A stretch of 64,000 bases of DNA from JASTVH01 sp042862465 (GCA_042862465.1 JASTVH010000001.1:558001-622000); one strand, 5' to 3'; shown: positions 37,303 to 46,453, numbered from the stretch's first letter. A program made the numbers and translations. The notes: generated by a model from the sequence alone, not told the origin.

Positions 37303-38103
37303 TCAGGCATATTCAACAGGGGGCTGGAAGGCATCCTGATTGAGAAGATCGATGCCACATTCCACATCGCTGACCCAATCCAGAAATTCATTGATCGTTT
37401 CCTTACCCTCAAACCGCTTGCCGTGCTGCGGCACGATCATCTCAACATCCAGTGTCCGCACCATGTTGGCCCACAGGGTGCATACCTTGCGGGAGGCGAT
37501 GTAGCGGCGATGGAAGCCCACCATTTTCGGGATATGCTTGCCAAAATCAGTGACCGGGCCGTGGTCGTCCGGCGCCACCATGGAGGCGCCCAGGTCCCCG
37601 GAGAAGAGAATTCGGGAGACGGGATCGTAGAAGTGCAAGTTGCCCACTGAATGCATGAAGTGGGCAGGCAAGCACTGGATGTAGCTGTTGCCGAAGGGCA
37701 CGTTCAGGCCCGCGTCGGGTACGGCCGTGATCCGGTCGTAGACACTCCCGCCGAGCTGCTTGGTGACATAGTCCGAAGCCAGGTGTGGCAGAAACCGGGA
37801 CCAGAGGCGTGAGGTCACGATCTGGGCTCTGGTATGAACGATCCAGCGGTCGATCGAACCGATGATGTCCGGATCCTGGTGGGAAGCGAAGACATAATCC
37901 ATGTCACTGATGTTGAGGTAGCGGGAGGCCGCCACGGACAGTGGGATATAGGTGAGGTCCCCGCCCGGATCGATCAGGGCTTCGTGCTCACCGTCCACCA
38001 ATAGAAACTGGTTGGACTGAACCCCTTCGCCGGTGACCAGGCTGTCAAACATAAGGCATTTGTGGTGCCCATTGTCGAAAAGGATGATGGGTTCGGCTGC
38101 CAC
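37303..38103 (-). CDS. Di-iron metallo-beta-lactamase-fold (ODP) protein
   Basis: A 266-residue stand-alone protein related to the beta-lactamase-like domain of flavodiiron proteins (oxygen-binding di-iron protein, ODP). Putative ligands are His75, Asp77 and Asp79 (SHQDPD), His148 (PAHFMHS), Asp170 (SGDLG) and His227 (PQHG). The first motif is HxDxD rather than the HxExD usual in flavodiiron enzymes. No flavodoxin domain is fused. Such proteins bind or reduce O2 or NO, or sense O2 for chemotaxis. An FNR-type box lies 95 bp upstream. Confidence 0.87.
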   Translation of the reverse strand: MAAEPIILFDNGHHKCLMFDSLVTGEGVQSNQFLLVDGEHEALIDPGGDLTYIPLSVAASRYLNISDMDYVFASHQDPDIIGSIDRWIVHTRAQIVTSRLWSRFLPHLASDYVTKQLGGSVYDRITAVPDAGLNVPFGNSYIQCLPAHFMHSVGNLHFYDPVSRILFSGDLGASMVAPDDHGPVTDFGKHIPKMVGFHRRYIASRKVCTLWANMVRTLDVEMIVPQHGKRFEGKETINEFLDWVSDVECGIDLLNQDAFQPPVEYA

Positions 38104-38197
38104 GCTAGATACTCCACGGTTGCAATACGGATCCGCCAGCGATGCGTTGCGGATAACTGGGGAGGGCGCAGACTAGGAAAATCACCGGGTGGCGGGC

Positions 38198-38211
38198 TTG
38201 ATCAAGATCAA
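38198..38211. promoter_or_regulatory. Consensus FNR/DNR box between ODP and nhaD genes
   Basis: TTGATCAAGATCAA matches TTGAT-N4-ATCAA exactly. On the minus strand a possible -10 (TAGTCT, 38170-38175) sits at the distance expected of a class II promoter for the ODP gene. On the plus strand a separate inverted repeat GTTACA-GCA-TGTAAC (38230-38244) lies toward nhaD. Confidence 0.75.
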
Positions 38212-38344
38212 GAAATTCCGGGATGCCCTGTTACAGCATGTAACCGCCCGCCGGGACCTGACCATCCTTGATAGAGAACAAGGCAAATCTTAATAATCTA
38301 ATCTAATATCCTAATATTCTTGATTTTTAGTGCGGGAGGTTCGG

Positions 38345-39706
38345 GTGCGCGTTTGGTTGGGTGTAGTGCTGTTACTGTTGAGTTCCTTTGCCTGGAGCGC
38401 GGAAGGGGGCGGAGCCGGCGTGCTGAACGCAACACTGGAACCGCTGGCGTTGCTCGCACTGGGGCTTTTCGTATTGGCCTACATCCTGGTGATGGCCGAG
38501 GAAGTGCTGCACCTGCGCAAGTCCAAGCCGGTTATTCTGGCCGCTGGGATTATCTGGATGCTGGTCGCTGCAGTGGCCTCGGACTATGGCGTCAGTCAGG
38601 AGCAGCTGCATGAGATGGTGGGGCACAATCTTACCGAATACGCAGCCCTCTTTCTCTTTCTGCTCGTGGCGATGACCTACATCAACGCCATGGAAGAACG
38701 GAACGTCTTCGAATTCCTGCGCTCTTACCTGGTGCTGCGCGGCTTTTCATTCCGGACCATGTTCTGGCTGACCGGCTTCCTGGCGTTCTTCATTTCCCCG
38801 ATGGCCGATAACCTGACTACGGCCTTGCTGATGGGGGCGGTGATTATGGCCGTGGGCCATGGTCAGCCACGATTCCTGACCCTGTCTATGATCAATGTGG
38901 TGGTGGGCGCCAATGCCGGCGGGGCTTTCAGCCCGTTTGGGGATATCACCACCCTGATGGTCTGGCAGTCAGGCAAACTCAGCTTCACCGAGTTTTTCAG
39001 TCTTTTCCTGCCGGCGCTGGTTAATTTTGTGGTGCCTGCAGCGCTCATGTATCCGTTCCTGCCCAAGGGCAGTCCGGAGGGTCATGACCGGCTGGTGCCC
39101 ATCAAGCGCGGAGGCAAACGGGTCTGTCTGCTGTTCCTGGCGACCATCGCGCTGGCGGTTACCTTCAAGCAGGTGTTCTCGCTGCCGCCATTCATGGGCA
39201 TGATGATGGGCTTCGCACTGCTGATGTTCTTTGCCTTCTTCCTCCGGATCACGGGCTCGGAAGACGATGATCTGCATTTTGACATCTTTGGCCGTGTTGC
39301 CCGGGCCGAGTGGGATACACTGTTGTTCTTCTTTGGGGTGATTTTCTGTGTGGGCGGGTTGGCCTATCTTGGGTACCTGCAATGGCTGTCTCACAGCCTC
39401 TATGACCAGTGGGGAGCCACCATCTCCAACATCGCCGTCGGGGTGATTTCTGCGGTGGTCGATAATATTCCCGTCATGTACGCCATCCTCACCATGAGCC
39501 CGGATATGAGCGATACCCAGTGGCTGCTGGTCACCATGACGGCCGGCGTCGGTGGCAGCCTGCTGTCCGTTGGCTCGGCGGCTGGCGTCGCACTAATGGG
39601 GCAGGCCCGTGGCGTTTACACCTTTTTCAGCCACCTGAAATGGAGCTGGGCGATTGGTGCCGGGTATGCGGCCTCGATTGCGGTGCACTTCTGGATCAAT
39701 GGCTAA
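38345..39706 (+). CDS. nhaD: NhaD-type Na+/H+ antiporter
   Basis: A 453-residue inner-membrane antiporter of about 12-13 helices, begun at the GTG at 38345 because GGGAGG lies five bases upstream. NhaD-type motifs include SPMADNLTTALLMGAVIMAVG, NVVVGANAGGAFSPFGDITTLMVWQ and VVDNIPVMYAILTMSPDM. NhaD exports Na+ (or Li+) in exchange for protons in marine and haloalkaliphilic bacteria. The N-terminus looks like a cleavable signal (LLLLSSFAWSAEGG). Confidence 0.93.
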   Translation: MRVWLGVVLLLLSSFAWSAEGGGAGVLNATLEPLALLALGLFVLAYILVMAEEVLHLRKSKPVILAAGIIWMLVAAVASDYGVSQEQLHEMVGHNLTEYAALFLFLLVAMTYINAMEERNVFEFLRSYLVLRGFSFRTMFWLTGFLAFFISPMADNLTTALLMGAVIMAVGHGQPRFLTLSMINVVVGANAGGAFSPFGDITTLMVWQSGKLSFTEFFSLFLPALVNFVVPAALMYPFLPKGSPEGHDRLVPIKRGGKRVCLLFLATIALAVTFKQVFSLPPFMGMMMGFALLMFFAFFLRITGSEDDDLHFDIFGRVARAEWDTLLFFFGVIFCVGGLAYLGYLQWLSHSLYDQWGATISNIAVGVISAVVDNIPVMYAILTMSPDMSDTQWLLVTMTAGVGGSLLSVGSAAGVALMGQARGVYTFFSHLKWSWAIGAGYAASIAVHFWING

Positions 39707-39976
39707 TAAGGCATTATTAACAATAAGATAAGACCTATTTCTCGAAATCATATCAGGTTGCTGGAGCGCTGGCAGTTGACAATGCGTCGTAAAACCCGCG
39801 TAGTGTATTGACGTTACTGTTGAAAAGTAACGGCCTTCGCAAGCTTCCGTTCGAAGTGCTGGCATTGCCGGGTCGACGGAGCTTTAAGTAGTGCTCTCGC
39901 CTGACCCCTGCCTGTCTCTTCGGTGTAATCGGAGGCTGTTTAGCCCATCGTTTTGATGATGCCTGAGGAGCCTGTC

Positions 39977-41203
39977 ATGGGTGAAAAGAATCCCGATAAA
40001 GGATATGTCGCGCTGCTGGGATGGAGTCTCAATGCTATCGAGGCCCTCGATGATTTTGACCGTCGCTACGTGGTGGTCGCCCCGGACTGGGCGGAAGACT
40101 ACTGTCGCGAGCACGACATTCCCTACATCCCCTGGAACTTCGAGCGTTTGAATGATCGTTCCTTCGAGATCGCCAAGCAGCTGAAAGAGGAGGGCGTGAA
40201 CGTCGCCATCCCGCTGTTCGAGGAAACGGTCGAGTGGGCCGGCGCCATTAACGCCGTGCTACTCGATAATCCACGCCTGTTTGGTCAGGCAGCCCTGTTC
40301 CGGGACAAGGCCCTGATGAAGCGTCGCGCACAGCTGGGCGGTATCCGTGTGGGCATTTTCGAGGAAGCCCACGACAAGGGCGACGTCATCCGCTTCCTGA
40401 AACGGGTTAACCAGACCCTGCTCAAGCTGGACGGCGACCCCAACGACCCCATCCATCTCAAGGCTTTTGACAAGGCCGGCTGCCTCGGTCACCGGGTGAT
40501 TCGCACCCCGGAAGAGGTGGACATGATTCCGGACGAGGAATTCCCGGTTCTGATGGAGAGCCACCTGGACGGCTGGGAGTTTGCGGTGGAAGCCTGGATC
40601 TGGAACGGAAAAATCCAGTTCCTCAATATTTCCGAATACGTCACCCTCGGCTATTCCGTTTTCGTACCGGCCTCTCCGGAACTGGAGAAGTGGCGACCGC
40701 GGATCACCGAAGAGATCGAAAAGCTCATCAAGACCTTCGATATCGAGTTCGGCATCATCCATCCCGAGTACTTCGTCACCAGTGACGGTGTTATGTACTT
40801 TGGCGAGGTGGCCTATCGTCCGCCAGGATTCAAGGTTTTCGAGTTGCTTGAGCGTGCCTACGGCTTCAATGCCTACCAGGCCACGGCGCTGGTGTTTGAT
40901 CCCAAGACCACAGCTGAGGAAGTGGAAGCCTTTTTCCCGAAAGAGGTGGTCGGCGCCAAGGGCTTCGCCGGTTGCTTTGGTGTCTACCCCCGCCGCCGTG
41001 TGGTCAGTCGGCTGGAGATTCCCGAGGAAACCGAGCAGCACCCGTATTTTGAGTGGCATGAGCTGCAGGCGCCAATGGAGAGCAAGGTCACCAAGCGGAC
41101 CGCTTTCGGTACTCATTGGGGGCTGGTGTATTTCTTCGGCGACGATCCCATCAAGATGCGTGATCTGCTGAAACACCAGGAAGAACTCGACTTCTACGTG
41201 TAA
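39977..41203 (+). CDS. Orphan ATP-grasp ligase-like protein
   Basis: A 408-residue cytoplasmic protein from the ATG at 39977 (GAGGAG upstream). An N-terminal pre-ATP-grasp Rossmann-like segment (YVALLGWSLNAIEALDDF) is followed by an ATP-grasp core: ALMKRRAQLGGIRVGIFEEA, FPVLMESHLDGWEFAVEAWI, and a metal-site region FGIIHPEYFVTSDGVMYFGEVAYRP where ATP-grasp enzymes carry Glu and Asn/Asp ligands. It should form an acyl-phosphate and join a carboxylate to an amine or thiol. Product unknown. No peptide, transporter or biosynthetic partner is adjacent. Confidence 0.82.
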   Translation: MGEKNPDKGYVALLGWSLNAIEALDDFDRRYVVVAPDWAEDYCREHDIPYIPWNFERLNDRSFEIAKQLKEEGVNVAIPLFEETVEWAGAINAVLLDNPRLFGQAALFRDKALMKRRAQLGGIRVGIFEEAHDKGDVIRFLKRVNQTLLKLDGDPNDPIHLKAFDKAGCLGHRVIRTPEEVDMIPDEEFPVLMESHLDGWEFAVEAWIWNGKIQFLNISEYVTLGYSVFVPASPELEKWRPRITEEIEKLIKTFDIEFGIIHPEYFVTSDGVMYFGEVAYRPPGFKVFELLERAYGFNAYQATALVFDPKTTAEEVEAFFPKEVVGAKGFAGCFGVYPRRRVVSRLEIPEETEQHPYFEWHELQAPMESKVTKRTAFGTHWGLVYFFGDDPIKMRDLLKHQEELDFYV

Positions 41204-41214
41204 ACAGATGGCCT

Positions 41215-41238
41215 CTTGGCGGAGGGTGGGCCGCCAAG
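41215..41238 (+). terminator. Stem-loop after the ATP-grasp gene
   Basis: CTTGGCGG (41215-41222) pairs with CCGCCAAG (41231-41238) across an 8-base loop, 12 bp after the stop codon. There is no clear U tract. Confidence 0.55.
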
Positions 41239-41459
41239 GAGCCGGCTGTTGGAGCGCAAGAAAGAAAATGTCGCGGTTTTTTCGGGATGGCGAAAGCGAG
41301 TGGATGGTATTGAGACGCGCATCACCCTTTCGCCCGAAGTTACCGTAACTTACTTGAGTAACCCCGGACTGTGACCCAAGATTAGTGGTGTAAAACGCTG
41401 TTAATTAAGAAATACTTAAAAAAATTGAGATTAACCCTTTCAGCCGGAGGCTCCGCACG

Positions 41460-41846
41460 ATGGTCGAACGGCGTCGGCGCAAGCGCTTACCCTGGGTTGC
41501 CATGCATGCCCAGGTCAAGATCAAGAAAAACATGCTGTCCAGTGAGTGGGTCGAAGTGGAGGTCATCGACTACAACAGCCTGGGTATCGGTATTCGTTCC
41601 GAGCTTGAACTGGACAGTGATCGCCGGATTCAACTGAGTCTGCGTCTGGAAACGGAAGTTGGCGACATTTCCGTCGAGCGCATCAACGGTGTGATTCGGC
41701 ATTCCCACATGGAAGAAAAAGGGCGTTTTTTCGGCATTGAGTTCGATGAAAAATCGAAAGAAGCAACCCGTGAATCGCTACAGCGAATCGAAGGTATTGT
41801 CGAGAAGTACCAGCAGTTGACCCGCCGGATGGAAACCCCCTCCTGA
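41460..41846 (+). CDS. PilZ domain protein
   Basis: A 128-residue single-domain protein. It opens with a basic ERRRRKRLPW segment that fits the RxxxR c-di-GMP-binding arm, and has VIDYNSLGIGIRSELEL in the place of the (D/N)xSxxG motif, although that spacing is imperfect. IRHSHMEEKGRFFGIEF is the usual later strand. A likely c-di-GMP effector, with the many GGDEF/EAL proteins around it as context. GTTAC/GTAAC repeats lie 100-120 bp upstream (41339-41362). Confidence 0.8.
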   Translation: MVERRRRKRLPWVAMHAQVKIKKNMLSSEWVEVEVIDYNSLGIGIRSELELDSDRRIQLSLRLETEVGDISVERINGVIRHSHMEEKGRFFGIEFDEKSKEATRESLQRIEGIVEKYQQLTRRMETPS

Positions 41847-41892
41847 CAGCGGCCGGCGCCAGAGGCATAATAATCCCTTTCCTTGAGAGGTC

Positions 41893-42363
41893 GTGATCCC
41901 TTTGGCGCTGTTCCGTTTATTCCTTCCAGCCCCACCCGTTTTACTCTTCGTGCTCAGTTGTTTTCTGCTGGCCGGGTGCAATCCCTCATCTCCCGCTGAC
42001 CCCCTGGATTCTGGCGACGGCTGCTACCTGGATGATCATCCCTGCACATGGCCTGGTGGCCAGATCAGCTTAAACGACGTTCCGGACCAGGCACGCACGT
42101 TCCGTATGACCGTGACCCTGTCAGAGCCTGCCAACGGGCGGGTGGTGGCGGTATGGGCCGGGCGGGACATGTACATGGGGGAATTCCCGGTCGCCCTGAA
42201 AGCGGTGGACGATGTCGGCACACGGTGGGAGGCAACGGTGCAGTTGCCCGTCTGCACCGTGGACCCGGACATGGTATGGGCACTCCGTCTCAAAGTGGGC
42301 GGGGACGCTATCCCGGTACCCAAGGCTTTGTGGTATCGTGCCGGATCATCTTCTCGCGGGTGA
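41893..42363 (+). CDS. Predicted lipoprotein
   Basis: A 156-residue exported lipoprotein: hydrophobic signal and lipobox LLAGC, with the acylated Cys near 35. GAGAGG precedes the GTG start. The mature part is about 120 residues with three further Cys (CYLDDHPC and LPVC) and a beta-rich pattern (RTFRMTVTLSEPANGRVVAVW). No family recognised; possibly an immunoglobulin-like or FixH-like domain. Confidence 0.75.
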   Translation: MIPLALFRLFLPAPPVLLFVLSCFLLAGCNPSSPADPLDSGDGCYLDDHPCTWPGGQISLNDVPDQARTFRMTVTLSEPANGRVVAVWAGRDMYMGEFPVALKAVDDVGTRWEATVQLPVCTVDPDMVWALRLKVGGDAIPVPKALWYRAGSSSRG

Positions 42364-42422
42364 CCCTAGCGCTCGCGCACAGCCCATATGATAACAATGA
42401 AAGACAAGCCAGGAGCCTGGTG

Positions 42423-42734
42423 ATGGAATACGCAGACAGCCTCAAACACGTGCTTATCCGCAAGATCAACAAGGCCGAGCGCGACTTGGTGCAACTCAAG
42501 CTGGATTATTGCCGGTTTGTGTTTGGCCTCACGCACCGCAGTTGTGTGATCAAGGATGGCCAGACCTATCGGGTGGTTTCGGTCGATGTCGACGCGATGG
42601 TGCGGCGGGAAGACGGCCAGTACGACAAGCCGCCGATCATAGGCGTACCTCTGGAAAAGGAGGAGCAGGGCGAGTCGGTAGAGCTTGGTAATGAGTGGGA
42701 ACTGATGGAAAAGACCCAGGCCATGGGGCGCTGA
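42423..42734 (+). CDS. Hypothetical protein, 103 residues
   Basis: Begins at the ATG at 42423 with AGGAG upstream. N-terminal helix (SLKHVLIRKINKAERDLVQL) followed by a strand-rich segment (SCVIKDGQTYRVVSVDVDAM). No membrane segment and no recognised family. It follows the lipoprotein gene by 59 bp in the same direction. Confidence 0.65.
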   Translation: MEYADSLKHVLIRKINKAERDLVQLKLDYCRFVFGLTHRSCVIKDGQTYRVVSVDVDAMVRREDGQYDKPPIIGVPLEKEEQGESVELGNEWELMEKTQAMGR

Positions 42735-42773
42735 TCAAGGGCCCTTTGGCAACTCCGGGCAACTTTCACTCCT

Positions 42774-42816
42774 CAAAAAAACAGACCCGCTGAAATCACG
42801 TGGACTGCGGCGGGTC
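42774..42816 (-). terminator. Intrinsic terminator for the gene at 42851-43438
   Basis: On the minus strand GACCCGC and GCGGGTC flank a 19-base loop and are followed by TG and seven T residues (42775-42781). It lies 35-75 bp after the stop codon. Confidence 0.75.
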
Positions 42817-42850
42817 AGGCAGAAACTGGGTGGGGCTTGCGGCTGACTGC

Positions 42851-43438
42851 TCAGATAAAGGCGCTGGTGGTCACTGCCTGGTACAGTGATACGTCATCCG
42901 GCACGTATTTTCTTTCCAGCCAGGTTTCAGCTCCTTCCAGGCCACAGCGGTAGGCGCACAAAACGTCATCGCCGCGGGTCAGATTATCCAGGGTCTCCTG
43001 AACATCCATGCTGTCCATCTTCAGGTTGTGGTTCAGCAGGAAGGCCGCAACATCGGCCGTGTCGTTACGTTCACCTTCCAGGCCCAGCACAATGCCCGTC
43101 GCCGCGCCGCACAGATAGGCACCTGCCAGGTGTCGGCAACCGTTTTCAAGCAGTTCCTTGAGAGGCAACCCCTTGCGTTTGGCGTCCAGCATCTGAATCC
43201 CGGCCAACATCTGGGCCTGAGCCATCCAGTCAGCTCGGGTGTACTGTTCCGTGGCCCTGCCAAAACTGCCGCCGAGGCCGTCGGACATGCGGAAGAGGCT
43301 GTTTACGCTGCCGCTACCCGAGAAACCGGTGGCCGCTTCCAGATCCTGGCGACGATAGAGCCGGTACACCTTGGCAATCATCCAGATAAACAGGGCCACA
43401 ACGGCAACCTGAAAGAGAATCACTGTAGTTGTGGTCAT
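42851..43438 (-). CDS. Hypothetical single-pass membrane protein
   Basis: A 195-residue protein from the ATG at 43438; a TTG at 43468 is an alternative, and neither has a strong Shine-Dalgarno. One helix (about 5-25, VILFQVAVVALFIWMIAKVY) anchors a helical cytoplasmic domain (RADWMAQAQMLAGIQMLDAK, CRHLAGAYLCGAATGIVLGL). Several Cys occur (CRHLAGAYLC, LCAYRCG) without a metal motif I recognise. Family unknown. It has its own terminator. Confidence 0.68.
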   Translation of the reverse strand: MTTTTVILFQVAVVALFIWMIAKVYRLYRRQDLEAATGFSGSGSVNSLFRMSDGLGGSFGRATEQYTRADWMAQAQMLAGIQMLDAKRKGLPLKELLENGCRHLAGAYLCGAATGIVLGLEGERNDTADVAAFLLNHNLKMDSMDVQETLDNLTRGDDVLCAYRCGLEGAETWLERKYVPDDVSLYQAVTTSAFI

Positions 43439-43647
43439 TGTTGCACCATTGAATTCGGGCAGAGCCAATCTGTGAGTGCTGGAGAGTTTCCAGCATGCCT
43501 TTGAGTTACCGAAAGTATACAGAGTGTTACGGAATGTTACCGCCCGTCAGCCACGCAAGGAGAGAGCACGGGTTCACACTTTACAAAGGTTTAACTGTTG
43601 GCGGGGGCGTGGCGAATTTCCGTGGCCCGACGGGACAAGGGAAAGGG

Positions 43648-45513
43648 CTAGGCGTTGGCTGCGAGGGAGCGTCCGCTGCGGCCAAAATGTTCGTAGAGAT
43701 CCTCGAAGGTCAGCGGCCGGCTGAAGTAGTAACCCTGGGCATAGTCGCACTTATTGATGATCAGGAAGTCTTCCTGGTCGTTGTTTTCCACACCTTCGGC
43801 AATGACCTTGAGTCCCAGTTTGTGGCCGATGGCAATAATCGCTGAGGTGATTTCCATGTCGTTGAGGTCATCGGGGATGTCCTTGACGAATTCGCGGTCC
43901 ACCTTGAGCACATCCACCGGTAGTTTCTTGAGGTAGCGCAGTGAGGAATAGCCGGTACCAAAATCGTCGATGGTGATGGTGACGCCAGTGGACTTGATGC
44001 GCTGCAGCTGGGCAATCACGGCATTGATGTCGTCCATCAGCATGCTTTCGGTGACCTCGATTTCGAGGCTGCTGGGAGACAGGTTGGAGGCATCCAGGGC
44101 TTCGGAGATCATGGTTTCCAGCATGGGGTCGCGGAACTGGCGGGCGGAGAGGTTGATGGCAACCCGCACGTCGCAGCCGGTGAGTTGCTGGAGCAGTTTC
44201 ATTTGCATGCAGGCGTTGCGCAGGACCCAGTTGCCGATGGGGACGATGAGGCCGGTTTCCTCGGCAATGGAAATAAAGTCGTCCGGGCTGACGGTGCCCC
44301 GTATGGGGTGCTGCCAGCGCACCAGGGCCTCGACACAGATCAGTTCGCCGGTCTTGAGATCCACCTGGGGTTGGAACAGCAGGTTGAACTCGTCGTATTG
44401 CAGGGCGTGCCGCAGTTCCTGTTCGATATGGAGCAGCCGGATGGCTTTCTGATTGAGCTCTTCGGTGAAATAGTGGTGGCGGTCGCGGCCCTTGTCCTTG
44501 GCACGATAGAGAGCGAGATCCGCATTCTTCATCAGGTTTTCGGCGTTGTCACTGTCGGAGGGCGCGAGGGTGATGCCGATGCTGGTGGAGACGATCACTT
44601 CCTGTTTATGGAGGCGGATCGGGGCCTTGAGAGTCTTGAGAACATTTTTGGCGATATTGGTGACGGCCCGGGAATCGGCAATATCCGAGAGCAGGATGGT
44701 GAACTCGTCACCGCCCAGGCGTGCGACCGTGTCCTGGGCCCGCACACAGGAGCGCAGGCGGTCGGCCACTGTGAGCAGCAGCAGGTCGCCGGCGTCATGC
44801 CCCAGGGTGTCATTGATACGCTTGAACTGGTCCAGATCGAGAAAGAGCAGGGCAATCTGGGTGTTGCGGCGCTTGGCGTTCTGCAGGGCACGCTCGAGCC
44901 GGTCGAGGAACAGCCGGCGATTGGCCAGGCCTGTCAGAGAGTCGAACAGGGCCAATTGTTCCATGCGCTCATTGGCAGCTTTGAGTTCAGTGATATCGAT
45001 CCCGGACACGACAAAGTTGGTCAGCCGACCGTTGTCGTCGTAGACGCTGGAAACGGTTACTGCAGACCAGAAATGGCTTTCATCGGCGCGGCGGCAGCGT
45101 ATTTCACCTTCCCAGCAGGCATCGAGGCAGGAAACCACTTCTGGGTTGTCGAGGGTGGTATTGCAGGGCCAGGGATCCACACTGATGGCGTCGAGGGTTT
45201 GTCCAACGACATCGTCCAGGCTAAATCCGGTGACGGTGGAGAAGCTTTCGTTGATGTATTCGATCTTGCCCTGGTTGTCGGTGATGGCGATCATTGCGCC
45301 GCTGTTCATCACCGCGCTCGAAAACTTGAGCAGGTTGGAGTGGTCCTCCGAGAGCTGACGACGGCTCATGGCAAGACGCCTGCGCAGGACCAGGACGACC
45401 ACGCTCATGGCGACGACAAGCGCAATGGCCAAGGGGAAGAGATAATGCCCTTGTTGTAGTTGTTTTAGTGTCTCTAGCAACGATGCCCCCGATGTGTCCG
45501 TGGAAACAGGCAT
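43648..45513 (-). CDS. Membrane PAS-GGDEF-EAL c-di-GMP protein
   Basis: A 621-residue protein: one membrane helix (about 25-44), PAS (about 60-175; NESFSTVTGFSLDDVVGQ), GGDEF (about 185-350) and EAL (about 365-610). The GGDEF loop RLGGDEF is intact, with RAQD five residues before it as an RxxD inhibitory site. The EAL part keeps CVEALVRW, INLSARQF, EVTESML, DDFGTGYSSL, VDREFV, AEGVE and QGYYFSRP. Both activities are possible in sequence; which dominates cannot be read. Confidence 0.93.
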   Translation of the reverse strand: MPVSTDTSGASLLETLKQLQQGHYLFPLAIALVVAMSVVVLVLRRRLAMSRRQLSEDHSNLLKFSSAVMNSGAMIAITDNQGKIEYINESFSTVTGFSLDDVVGQTLDAISVDPWPCNTTLDNPEVVSCLDACWEGEIRCRRADESHFWSAVTVSSVYDDNGRLTNFVVSGIDITELKAANERMEQLALFDSLTGLANRRLFLDRLERALQNAKRRNTQIALLFLDLDQFKRINDTLGHDAGDLLLLTVADRLRSCVRAQDTVARLGGDEFTILLSDIADSRAVTNIAKNVLKTLKAPIRLHKQEVIVSTSIGITLAPSDSDNAENLMKNADLALYRAKDKGRDRHHYFTEELNQKAIRLLHIEQELRHALQYDEFNLLFQPQVDLKTGELICVEALVRWQHPIRGTVSPDDFISIAEETGLIVPIGNWVLRNACMQMKLLQQLTGCDVRVAINLSARQFRDPMLETMISEALDASNLSPSSLEIEVTESMLMDDINAVIAQLQRIKSTGVTITIDDFGTGYSSLRYLKKLPVDVLKVDREFVKDIPDDLNDMEITSAIIAIGHKLGLKVIAEGVENNDQEDFLIINKCDYAQGYYFSRPLTFEDLYEHFGRSGRSLAANA

Positions 45514-45787
45514 TCCCGATGACTGCCGGTTCCGTGGGTCACGGGCAAACCACAGGAGAGGGTTCGCGTCAGTCGAATGCCGGTTCAGAAAGGCCGCGGG
45601 TAATGATATAGAGGGTAGGTGAGAACGGGGGATGGGGGCGGAACTGGATCACACTTCGCGGTGCCTTCCACGAAGTTTTAACAGTTTGCAGACTGTGATC
45701 GAATGTAACGAAATGTAAGCGCCCCAAGGGCTGGCGGCGAGGGACCCAACGCATGTCAGGCCACTCGCCGCCTGCAGGGAACGACGA

Positions 45788-46453
45788 TCAGCCAACCAGT
45801 TTCTTGGCTTCTGCCTGCCACTGGTCGGAACCCTTCATGTTGGAGAAGGATTCAAGCACTTTCTTTTCCTGCGCATTCGGCGACGCGACCTGCTGGATCC
45901 GGGTGATACCCTGAGCCTGCATCTTCTTGGCCGTTGCCGGACCAATGCCCTTGATGCGGGTCAGATCGGTATCGCTGGCCTTGGAGGCGCTGCTCGTGGA
46001 TTTCGTGCCTGCCGCCTTCTTGGGGGCACTCTGGGATTTCTTGGTCGGCGCTGCTTTCTTGCTGGTGCTGGCCTTCTTGGCGGGCGCTTTCTTGGCCGGG
46101 GCCTTTTTGGCCGCAGGTGCTGGCGCCTTGGCCGCCGGCTTCGCCGGTTTCTTTTCTTCTTTCTCTGCCAGGCCTACACGTTCCAGCAGGTTATGCTGCA
46201 TGTCCTGGAACTCGCTCATACGGCGATCGAACTCTTCCTGGAAGCGCTTGATTTCGCGTTCGCGCAGGCGCTCGATTTCCTTGATGAGCTTTTTGACCGG
46301 CTCCTGAATCTGATTCTGAAGCTTGTCGAACCGCTTCAGTGCATCATTCATCAGGTTTTCAATTTGAGTCGATGTTTTATCGAACTCCTTGTTGACCTTT
46401 TTTACGATTTTGTCGACGCCCATTTTATCGGTCTTCGCCTCTTTTTTTGCCAT
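45788..46453 (-). CDS. Phasin/histone-H1-like protein with C-terminal helix-hairpin-helix
   Basis: A 221-residue tripartite protein. Residues 1-95 are a charged coiled coil (FDKLQNQIQEPVKKLIKEIE). Residues 100-160 are a Lys/Ala/Pro repeat (AKKAPAKKAPAKKA) like the tails of PhaF phasins and bacterial H1-like proteins. Residues 162-195 form a helix-hairpin-helix (LTRIKGIGPATAKKMQAQGI). A DNA- or granule-associated role is inferred; no pha genes are nearby. Confidence 0.78.
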   Translation of the reverse strand: MAKKEAKTDKMGVDKIVKKVNKEFDKTSTQIENLMNDALKRFDKLQNQIQEPVKKLIKEIERLREREIKRFQEEFDRRMSEFQDMQHNLLERVGLAEKEEKKPAKPAAKAPAPAAKKAPAKKAPAKKASTSKKAAPTKKSQSAPKKAAGTKSTSSASKASDTDLTRIKGIGPATAKKMQAQGITRIQQVASPNAQEKKVLESFSNMKGSDQWQAEAKKLVG

